Below are positions 55,901 to 64,000 of a stretch of DNA of 64,000 nucleotides, piece by piece (position 1 is the first letter of the stretch; each line of letters starts with the position of its first letter). Source of the stretch: Lepus europaeus (Eukaryota; Chordata; Mammalia; Lagomorpha; Leporidae). Under the pieces are notes generated by a model. The model saw only the letters and a list, made by a program, of their open reading frames with translations, did no database searches and had not been told where the DNA came from. The translations under genes were made by a program, and so were the position numbers. Where the stretch lies: positions 26,369,858 to 26,433,857 of the forward strand of contig NC_084835.1 of the NCBI RefSeq assembly GCF_033115175.1, in the 5' to 3' direction.

Positions 55901-58900
55901 TACTATTAGATGTGTCAGACAGGTCGCTTTGTTTTTTCAAAGATTTATTTATGAGTAAGGAAGTTAGTGAGCTTCTATCCACTGGTTCGCTCCTTAAATG
56001 GCCGCAACCCACTGGGGCTGGGCCAGGCAGAAGCCAGGAGCTTCTTCCAGGTCTCCCACGTGGGTGCAGGGGCCCAAGGTCTTGGGCCATCATCTGCTGC
56101 TTTCCCAGGGGCGTTAGCAGGGAGCGGGATTAGAAGTGGGGCAGCCGGGACTTGAACCAGCACCCACCTGGGATGGCAGGGTTGCAGGCAGTGGCTTAGC
56201 CTACTGTGCCATGGCACCGGCCCTACTTGTTGATTTTTTAGATGGAAAGCAGAAAGAGGCTGGGGGAGTGGCTCCCCGCCTGGCACCGTTGCTGGGTGGC
56301 TGGGCCTGGCTTCTACTTTGTTCTCCTGATGGGGGCTGAGGTGGGACGAGATGTCTGGGTCCCCCTCGTGTCAGAAGCCATAGACTCTGGGGCCGGCCTG
56401 GTGGCACCGTGGGTTCCTGAGGCCTTGCCCTGCTTCTTGTATTCCCATTCAACGGATAGAGAACCGAGGCCCGAGGGTGCCAGGCCTGGGTGCGCGGTCC
56501 AGGCCCCTCATGCCACACCTTGCCCTTGGCCCAGGTGCGGTCCAAGCGCTGTGATGTGAAGACCAGGTTCGTCACCCACGTCCCCTGCACCACGTGCGCT
56601 GTCATCAAGAAGCAGGCGTGTCCCTGGGGCTGGCTTCAGCACTTCCCGGAGAAGATATTCCATGACTGCCGGTGCGGGGGCGTGCGGCATGGTGGCGGAG
56701 GAGGGGGCGACAGGCCTGCGGGGTTGAGGGCAAGGAGTCGTGTGCGCGTGCCGCTGGAGTCCCCAGGGAAGCAGAGACCAGGGAGGAAGAGTGGGGTGTG
56801 CTGGGTGCCTACCGTGTGCGGGGCCCTGCGCCCAGCCCCGAGCCAGGCAGAGAGAGGGGAGGTGGGGGCGGGAGCCGCGGAAGGTGTCGGGGCTGAGTGT
56901 GGGAGCCCCCCTGGACTGTGTCCCCCCTCTTGCCCAGCTACGAGGTCCAGCTGGGGGATGCGCTGATGTCCCTGAGCGGCTGCAGCCTGGAGTGCTGGAA
57001 AGACGTGGTGCAGAAGGCCTGCTGCCCCGGCTACTGGGGCTCCCAGTGCTACGGTATGGGGCTGCCCGGGCCACGGCGGGTCCCAGTGCCACGGTACGGG
57101 GCTGCCCGGGCCACGGCGGGTCCCAGTGCCACGGTACGGGGCTGCCCGGGCCACGGCGGGTCCCAGTGCCACGGTACGGGGCTGCCCGGGCCACGGCGGG
57201 TCCCAGTGCCACGGTACGGGGCTGCCCGGGCCACGGCGGGTCCCAGTGCCACGGTACGGGGCTGCCCGGGCCACGGCGGGTCCCAGTGCCACGGTGTAGG
57301 TGGTCCTGGACTCGCTGCCTGCCACCCCCAGCAACGAGCAGCTGCCCTGGCTCTGGCTGCCCCGGGGTGGGGCTGGGGGCATAGAGCTGAGTTCTGGGGG
57401 CGGGGTCCACAGAGTGCCCTGGAGGTGCCGAGACCCCATGTAACGGCCGTGGGACCTGTCTGGATGGCATAGCTGGCAACGGGACCTGTGTGTGCCAGGT
57501 GAGAGCCGGGCAGGGTTGGGGGCAGGGCCTGGAGGTGCCATGCTGAGTTGGGCATCCATCGCTAGGAGAACTTCAGCGGCTCCGCCTGCCAGGAGTGCCG
57601 AGACACCGATCGCTTTGGGCCTGACTGCCTGTCAAGTGAGTACCTGCTAGCTGGGAAGGCAGGCCCAAGGTGTCCCGGGGCCGCGGGGGTGCAGTCCCCA
57701 CAGCCAACCCTCTTGGTCTTTTACACCCCTTGCAGGGGCGCCTGCTTGCTTTTGTCACACCCCCTGGGCCTTTGCACATGCTGTTCTTAGTGGTCTCCTC
57801 CAGGGAGCCCTCTTTGAATTCCCCTTCCCTTTCCTTCTCTGGACTCCTGGGGTTGCACCTGCATAGCCGAGGTCTAAAAACAGAGGGCAGGGACCCAACG
57901 ACCTTGCGTGTGTCTGGGTGAGGCTGGTGTTCCACCTGTCCTTGTGTGTCCTCCCCAGAGTGCAGCTGTGTGCACGGTGTGTGCAGGCATGGGCCGCGAG
58001 GGGACGGCAGCTGCCAGTGCTTTCCTGGATACAGTGGGCCCCGCTGTGACCAAGGTGAGCAATGCTGCTAGGCTAGCCTGGGGCAACGGGCAGCCGGAAT
58101 GGTGGGTCCTGGGCGGGACTTCTGCCTGCAGCCTGGTCCTGGGGAGGAGTGGGGTGGGGTGTCATCCAGGACCTCCACTGACCGGAGGCCCAGAGAGGGC
58201 AGGGCTGTGGTCAGAGTCACACAGCAAATTAGCCAGAGCCCCTCTGCCCCGTGCTCCCCCGGCCTGGGAGTTGGCGTGCTCACAGAACTCTCTCCTGCCC
58301 ACGCAGAGGTGCCCACCTGTCAGGCTCTGCAGTGCCCACGGAACTCCGAGTGCTCTGCAGAGGCCCCCGCCTGCCGCTGCCTGCCTGGTTACACCCAGGA
58401 GGGCAGCAGATGCCTGGGTGAGCCTGCGGCTGGGAACACGGGGCCTCCAGCTGGAGGCGAGTGGGGGCAGGGGCTGGGAGGGGGCCCCCCAGCACAGCTG
58501 GTGCCATCTGCGGGTGGGGCTCTCCCGAGGGCGGGGGCCAGACCAAGTCCCCCTTGGGAAGCTGTGCAGGAGGCAGGGCTCCCAGGTGCCCCGCTCACAT
58601 GGGTGCACTCCGCCCCGGCAGCGCCTGACCCCTGCCAGCCGTCTCCCTGCTCCCCGCTGGCCCGGTGCTCGGTGAGCCCCACAGGGCAGGCTCAGTGCGA
58701 CTGTCCCGAGAACTACGATGGGGACGGGACGGTGTGTCTGCCCGTGGATCCGTGCACCACCAACTCCGGGGGCTGCCCCAGGAATTCCACCTCGTGTGTG
58801 TACCTGAAGCCAGGCAAGGTGAGTCAGTGTCCCCGCCCCCCAGGGCCCCGCCGCACTCCCCGCTTCCACGCCGGCGACAGAACCCCGGCGAGCCCTAGGC

Positions 58901-61900
58901 CCTTCTGCCCCCTTGTAGGATGCGGGGAGGACGGCAGCCGTGCCCCTGGAGGGCCGTGGTGGGGGCCCAGGAGGGCTGGGTGGGCGCAGGGGACGCCCGC
59001 GGTTCTCACCGATTGTGGTGCTGTCCCTTCCTGCCCCCGCCGACGGCCAGGCTGTCTGCTCCTGTCTGCAAGGCCTGTCGAGCATCAGGCACAACACCTC
59101 CGCTGGCTGCGCTGCCATGTGCTACCCCTACACTTGTGACAAGTCGGCCACCTGCCAGGTGACCCCCAATGGGAAGCTCAGGTAGGCACAGAGGCCTCAG
59201 GGGGGCCCCCGGGCAGAGCAGAGGGGGTGGACCGGGCTCAGGGGCCCTGAGGGAGGGGTGGGGTATCGGCCGTGTCCCCTGCCCTGACCGCTTCTCCCTG
59301 GCCCCTAGCTGTGTGTGCAAGGAGGGCGAGGTAGGGGACGGGCGCGCCTGCTACGGAAACCTGCTCCACGAGGTGCAGAAGGCCAGCCGGACGGGTGTGA
59401 TGTTCGTGCGGCTTCAAGCGGCCATCAGCATGCTGGGTGTGTGACGGCCGCCGCCTGCCCGGGCCCCGGCCCCTGACCCCGCTGGCAGGGGCCGGGGACA
59501 CCTCTGCCAAGACTCCCAACTCCCTTTGAGAGAGCTGTAAACAGAAACTGGGCTGCAATGGGGTTGGGGGCTGGCCCCTGACCCCGAGACCCCGCCTCAG
59601 TACCCCCAAACCCAGGCCCGATACCTGGGGGGCTCCCCGGGTCCTTTCTGATGCCCCCTCTCCTGCTCCCCCAGAGCAGGGCTGTCGAGAGATCCTCACC
59701 ACGTCCGGCCCGTTCACCGTGCTGGTGCCGTCCGTCTCCTCCCCCGCCTCCAGGACCATGAACGTGAGTCCCACCCCGCCGCTGAGTGGGTCCCGGCCCC
59801 TGCCTCCGCCCTGGTCTTCAGGGCCCTGAGAGGGTCTCCCTTTGTGCACTCGGGGCGCAGAAGCCTGGTGGCACTTGGTCCCCTGCGGCGCTGGCCGGCT
59901 GACGGCTGAGTGGCGCTCTTGTCCCCGCGTGCCGCAGGCCTCCCTCGCCCAGCAGCTCTGTAGACAGCACATTGTCGCGGGGCAGCACTTGCTGGATGTG
60001 CGAGCCTCACAAACGCACAGGTGGTGGACACTGGCCGGGCAGGAGATCACCCTCACCGCCAACCGCCTGGTAAGCAGGGACCCAGGAGACATGGTGAGGG
60101 CGTGGTAGTGGGCGGCGGCTGCCGTGGGGGTGACAGACACCTGGCATCTTGGCAGAGCTACTCCTACAAGTACAGCGACCAGCCCCAGCAGAAGGTCAGC
60201 GTCCAACAGGCCAACTACGTGGCCGCCAATGGCGTCTTCCACGTGGTCAGTGCCCTGCGCTGGCAGCCCCCCGCCGGGCTCACTGCGGACCCCGAGGTGA
60301 GCCAGCACCCTCCCCTCCCCACCCCCTGCCACTGGGTGAACTCTGACCTGCACGGAAGTCGGGGAGGTGGGGGCACCCGGCCTCCCCGGCCCCGGAGGCC
60401 CTCACGCCCCTCCCTTCCCGCAGAGAACCATCGAGGGGATCCTGGCTTCCAACGAGGTCTTCAGTCGCTTTCAGACCATCCTGGAGGTGAGCCGGGGACT
60501 GTGCCAGGACTCCTGACTGTAGGTCTGCCGCGCAGTGACCTGGGGTTCTGGGGTAGCAGGGACCCGGTGGCCTGTGTCCTCTTACCAGGTGGGAGTTCGG
60601 GCCTGGGCGGTGCAGGGCCTGGGCAGGGCTCCGCCCCCCGAGCCTTCCTCTGGCCGCTGCAGAACTGTGGGCTGCCTTCCATCCTGGACGGCCCTGGGCC
60701 CTTCACCGTCTTCGCCCCAAGCAACGAGGCCGTGGACGGCCTGCGCGACGGCCGCCTGATTTACCTCTTCACCGCCGTAAGTCGGGCCTGGAGAAGGGGC
60801 TGCGGGTCTGGGGGCACTGGGGCCTCCGGGAGCCAAACCCCCCCTCTCCCTCCCAGGGTGTTTCCAAGCTGCAGGAGCTGGTGAGGCACCACATCTTCAG
60901 CCAAGGCCAGGTAGGAGGCCCTCGCATGGCCGCGGGGCTGACGTGGGCTCTGATCCTCCCGGGGTCCCTTCCTCCCCTTCCTGCTCCCATGTGGCCTCCC
61001 ATAGCACAGAGGAGGGGGGAGCTGTGAGGCACCTGGCAGGGTGCGGCCAGTGCCCAGCCTGAAGCCACCCCGCCTCGCCCCAGCTGACTGTGGACAAGCT
61101 CATCTCCAAGGGCCGCGTCCTCACCATGGCAAACCAGGTGCTGGCTGTGAACATCTCCGCGGAGGTGAGCGCCAAGGGCAGCCATGATGAAGGGCCCGGC
61201 CTCTTTCAGACCTGCCTGGGGCTCCGGGCCCGTGGCAGGCATGATATTCTGCTGGCCCTGGTGGGATTCACGGGTGGGTGGGGGGAGCAGACTCAGGCCA
61301 AACTCTTCTCCGTGGGTGCAGTGGGGCAGAGGGCTCCCGGGAGGTGGAGGGTGAGCCACGTGGGGTAAGGGCTGGGACAGAGCTGTCGGCCGGAGCGGAG
61401 GGACACAAGGTGGGCATAGCAGGCTAGGCTTTGAACAGTGCGCTGAGCCATGAGGCCCTGCAGGTGGGCGGCCGGGGCTGGGCAGGGGGAGGTGGACATG
61501 GGACCTCTGCCGCAGGGGCGCATCCAGCTGGGGCCCGAGGGGGTCCCGCTGCGGAGAGTGGACGTGCTGGCGGCCAATGGCGTGATCCACCTGCTGGAGG
61601 GCGTCCTGCTGCCGCCCACCATCCTGCCCATCCTCCCCAAGCATTGCAACGAGGAGCAGCACCAGGTCGTGGCGGTGAGCACCGGCGCCTGCAGGCCACG
61701 GGCCCCACCTTGCCTGCTCGCTGGTCCCTGCCCTGGGTAGTTTCTCGGGAAGGAGACTGATCTTGGCTGGCAGTTCCGGAAGTCCGAGAGCACCTGCTCG
61801 GGCTTCTGGTGAGGGCCTCACCACGGCGGGCAGGCGGGCCATGCCGGAGACGAGACGGAGTGCCAGGCTGGCCAAACCACTCTCAGCTCGTTCTCAGGGT

Positions 61901-63087
61901 AACTCTGCCACTCTCCTGGAAACCACATTGTCCCTGCCGTGAGGTGCAGCCCCCAGGACCGCAAAGGCCACTGCAATACTGGGGATCTCACTTCAATGAC
62001 CCTTGGTGGAGACCAAGCACATTGAGACCACAGTGGGCACCGAGTCAGCACGTGGCCTACTGGGGGCTCAGGCCCAGCCTCAGCTCCAAGGGTCCTCCTG
62101 GCCTGCCCCCTGCCTGGGCCTCCAGAGTCCCAGCGAGAGCCCTGGCAGGGGTGACCCCTGCCCGATGCATCAGCGATGGGCCTGGCCCTCCTCAGAGGTG
62201 CTGTCACTTGCTGGGGACCTGCGCCTGGCTGCCCTGCAGGTTGTCCAAAGCTGCCTCACGCTTCGCTCCGCCAAGCCTTGGCCTTTGCTCTTTTCTTTGC
62301 CTGGAATGCTCACCCCTGGCCTTCCTGTGGGTGGCTCCATCTCATTCTCGTGTTTTCAGAGTTTACCGAACAAATACACAGTAACTAACCCCGCTCCCCT
62401 CTCCTCTCTGCCCGCCCCCCGGCCTGCCCAGGGCTCCTGTGTGGATTGCCACGCTCTGAACACCAGCACGTGCCCCCCCAACAGCGTGAGGCTGGTGAGC
62501 ACCCTGCAGCCTGGCCGCTGGGCCCCCCACTCACAACCGCCTGCTGAGGTTCCCGCCCCAGGTCGCAGCAGGGAGGGGGAGTGGCCAGGCCGGGAGACTT
62601 GGGAGACTCGGTGTCTCACTGAGGGGCGGGCTGGGCCCAGGGAGGGGCTGAGCTTGGCAAAGGGGCTGGCCCAGGGTGCAGCCCTGCTGACTGGCTGGCT
62701 CAACCCGGCCCAGGACATGCTGCCCAAGGAGTGTGTCTACACCCACGACCCTGCCGGGCTCAATGTGATGAGGAAGGGCTGTGCCCACTACTGCAACCAG
62801 ACCACCATGGTGAGCCCGGGCTGAGTGACCACTCCCTGCAGCCCCAGGGCGGGGCGGGGTGGGACGGGGCGCTGTGCTGCAGCTCAGGGGTGGAGCAGGA
62901 CCTCCCCCACTCCTTCCTCTAGAGGTGGGGGCCAGGGAGTGGCCGCAGCAGGGTGGGGGCAAGACCTGGCTGCACTGGGACCTGGGACCCTCTCTTCCAG
63001 AAACTCGGCTGCTGCAAAGGGTTTTTTGGGCCTGACTGCACCCAGTGTCCTGGGGGCTTCTCCAACCCCTGCTACGGCAAAGGCAAC
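52856..63087 (+). CDS. STAB1: Stabilin-1, first 21 coding exons (gene runs off right edge)
   Basis: Large type I scavenger receptor of alternatively activated macrophages and sinusoidal endothelium, taking up acetylated LDL and SPARC (family knowledge). Exons: 52856-52924, 56535-56671, 56938-57053, 57413-57498, 57566-57635, 57959-58054, 58307-58417, 58622-58818, 59051-59181, 59309-59436, 59675-59763, 59938-60069, 60156-60296, 60424-60486, 60663-60776, 60857-60910, 61084-61164, 61516-61674, 62432-62494, 62714-62809, 63001-63087. All have AG/GT borders and agreeing phases: 740 codons with no stop. Signal peptide residues 1-21; EGF-like Cys-rich block about 28-345; FAS1-1 about 352-500; FAS1-2 about 503-655; then a second EGF-like block. 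The start [21 protein letters not shown] is the only ATG giving a signal peptide. Full-length stabilin-1 is about 2570 residues, so roughly 70 percent lies beyond the window. Confidence 0.97.
52925..56534 (+). other. STAB1: STAB1 intron 1
   Basis: GC-rich first intron. A short reversed MIR-like piece ('ttgcctcagtttccccatgt') lies near 53768-53795 and one reversed SINE at 55929-56224. The remainder shows no exon or motif I can support. Confidence 0.75.
55929..56224 (-). repeat. Rabbit C-repeat SINE
   Basis: Reversed tail ttttcaaagatttatttatg, body, reversed head gccatggcaccggccc. STAB1 intron 1. Confidence 0.92.
56535..59181 (+). CDS. STAB1: STAB1 exons 2-9: first EGF-like block
   Basis: Residues about 24-338, with the regular Cys spacing of EGF/laminin-EGF repeats: [105 protein letters not shown]. 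Mostly single EGF units per exon. Exon 3 ends inside a 40-bp minisatellite. Confidence 0.94.
57041..57300 (+). repeat. 40-bp minisatellite overlapping the STAB1 exon 3 splice donor
   Basis: Six full 40-bp units (57041-57280) and a 20-bp partial unit (57281-57300). The unit starts tcccagtgccacggtacggg and continues gctgcccgggccacggcggg. Unit 1 begins 13 bases before the end of exon 3, so each unit repeats the junction TGCYACG|GTAYGG. GT donors recur at 57054, 57094, 57134, 57174, 57214, 57254 and, changed to GTGTAG, at 57294. Units 2-6 look identical to one another, so the array is young. Read-through in the exon 3 frame stays open across the whole array. Confidence 0.96.
58150..58240. repeat. 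MIR-like fragment
   Basis: 'gtggtcagagtcacacagca' preceded by 'aggcccagagagggcagg' matches the MIR core weakly. STAB1 intron 6. Confidence 0.45.
59309..60296 (+). CDS. STAB1: STAB1 exons 10-13: FAS1 domain 1
   Basis: Exon 10 finishes an EGF unit ([16 protein letters not shown]) and enters the first fasciclin domain. Typical FAS1 text: [11 protein letters not shown] (H1 motif) in exon 11, [17 protein letters not shown] (the 'xxHI' strand) in exon 12, and [18 protein letters not shown] (the terminal H2-like motif) in exon 13. Confidence 0.94.
60424..61674 (+). CDS. STAB1: STAB1 exons 14-18: FAS1 domain 2
   Basis: [40 protein letters not shown] (H1), [34 protein letters not shown] and [20 protein letters not shown] (H2) give a complete second fasciclin domain across five short exons, all in phase 0. 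Confidence 0.95.
62432..63087 (+). CDS. STAB1: STAB1 exons 19-21: start of second EGF-like block
   Basis: [35 protein letters not shown]...CAHYCNQ and [20 protein letters not shown] then PCYGKGN. The next exon would continue the EGF unit beyond the window. The intron from 63088 to the edge holds two SINEs. Confidence 0.94.
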
Positions 63088-63423
63088 GTGAGTCTCGTGG
63101 CGGGTGGGGGCTCCCGCCGAGCAGGCTGGGACGGCTGGGCCTGTGTCGGAGCCTCGCCCGCCTCTCTCTGGCCTTACTGATGGACGTTGGGCCAACTCAT
63201 TTGCAGTATGTTAATTAGGTACAATGGACTGGTAGATTTTTGCATCTGTTTTCAAAAAGGCTCTTGGCCAGTAGTTGTCTTGGGTGTTCTGTTTTTGCCG
63301 CCTTGTACTATCAGGGTTGGTTTGGCATCTGGTGATGGGAAGAAGGTAGGAGTCCATCTCTAGAGCAGGCGGAAGTCACCCGTAAACCCTGCAGGGCCGG
63401 CTACCTTCAGAGGGCTAGTTCTT

Positions 63424-63783
63424 TTTTTTTTTTTTTTTTAATTTTATTTTTGACAGGCAGAGTGGACAGTGAGAGAGAGAGACAGAGAGAAAGGTCTTCC
63501 TTTTGCCGTTGGTTCACCCTCCAATGGCCGCCGCAGCCGGCGCGCTGCAGCCTGTGCACCACGCTGAGCCAATGGCAGGAGCCAGGTGCTTATCCTGGTC
63601 TCCCATGGGGTGCAGGGCCCAAGGACTTGGGCCATCCTCCATTGCACTCCATGGCCACAGCAGAGAGCTGGCCTGGAAGAGGGGCAACTGGGACAGAACC
63701 CGGCACCCCGACTGGGACTAGAACCCCGTGTGCCGGCGCCGCTAGGCGGAGGATTAGCCTTTTGAGCCGCGGCGCCGGCCAGG
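63424..63783 (-). repeat. Young rabbit C-repeat SINE
   Basis: T run, gacaggcagagtggacagtg, reversed head gagccgcggcgccggcc. Exact 12-bp target duplication gggctagttctt at 63412-63423 and 63784-63795. STAB1 intron 21. Confidence 0.97.
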
Positions 63784-63825
63784 GGGCTAGTTCTTTGGCA
63801 GTGTCAGTGAGTTGAAAGGTTCCTT

Positions 63826-64000
63826 TAGGTGCTGACGCTGTGGTGTACTGGGTTAAGCTGCCACCTTGCCACCTGTCACGCCAGCAGCCCATAAGGGCGC
63901 CAGTTGATGTCCCCCACTGCTCCTCTTCTGATCCAGCTCCCTGCTAACACACTTGGGAAAGCAGTGGAAGATGGCCCAAGTGCTTGGGCCCCTGCACCCA
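63826..64000 (+). repeat. Rabbit C-repeat SINE, cut by window edge
   Basis: Head aggtgctgacgctgtggtgt, body to 'gtgcttgggcccctgcaccc' at the last base; the tail lies beyond the window. Confidence 0.92.

Noticed and set aside
57041-57300. CRISPR-like regular repeat
   Set aside because: The 40-bp units are directly abutting with no spacers, in a mammalian intron: a minisatellite.
59238-61875. Two minus-strand frames of about 370 codons opposite STAB1
   Set aside because: They run through STAB1 exons and introns indifferently, and the true exons on plus have conserved FAS1/EGF text.

Overview
This is mammalian nuclear DNA, almost certainly from a rabbit (Oryctolagus cuniculus). The marker is the lagomorph C-repeat SINE: a tRNA-like head with a 'GGTTCTAGTCCCG'-type B box, the stretch reading 'tgctatggcccgggagtg', and an A-rich or (AAAT)n tail. 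More than twenty copies are present, in both orientations. Gene order and strand match human 3p21.1: SEMA3G (-), TNNC1 (-), NISCH (+), STAB1 (+). All four genes were recognised by translating exons and joining them at GT/AG sites whose phases agree.

Layout. 78-4495 (-) holds the first 12 coding exons of SEMA3G (485 codons, most of the sema domain); the gene continues off the left edge. 4580-9390 is intergenic with no gene seen. 9414-12101 (-) is complete TNNC1 (cardiac/slow troponin C, 6 exons, 161 aa), with a muscle-type site cluster in intron 1. TNNC1 and NISCH diverge across about 1.6 kb; the NISCH side is a CpG island with NRF1 and YY1 motifs. 13819-49970 (+) is NISCH (21 coding exons, about 1500 aa: PX, leucine-rich repeats, an acidic stretch, a very large central exon and a conserved C-terminal half). 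Its 12.8 kb intron 3 is the SINE-rich, AT-richer part of the window. 49971-52855 is intergenic and holds a solo-LTR-like fossil and a SINE. 52856 to the right edge (+) is the first 21 coding exons of STAB1 (740 codons: signal peptide, EGF-like cysteine-rich block, two FAS1 domains, start of the next EGF block).

Non-gene content of note. An old LINE-1 3' region (about 20085-24245) has been split by two Tigger (pogo-type) DNA transposons in opposite orientations and by five SINEs, two of which sit inside one Tigger. A 40-bp minisatellite starts inside STAB1 exon 3 and repeats that exon's splice donor. A perfect 35-bp inverted repeat lies in NISCH intron 3. NISCH exon 20 has a reading-frame break in a run of C that looks more like a sequence error than real decay.

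The genes are neighbours, not a pathway: a secreted axon/vascular guidance ligand (SEMA3G), a sarcomere calcium sensor (TNNC1), a cytosolic integrin/PAK/Rac regulator (NISCH) and a macrophage/sinusoidal-endothelium scavenger receptor (STAB1). I found no operon-like, CRISPR, phage or bacterial content, and no previously undescribed gene system. The best new leads are the splice-donor minisatellite and the perfect hairpin.
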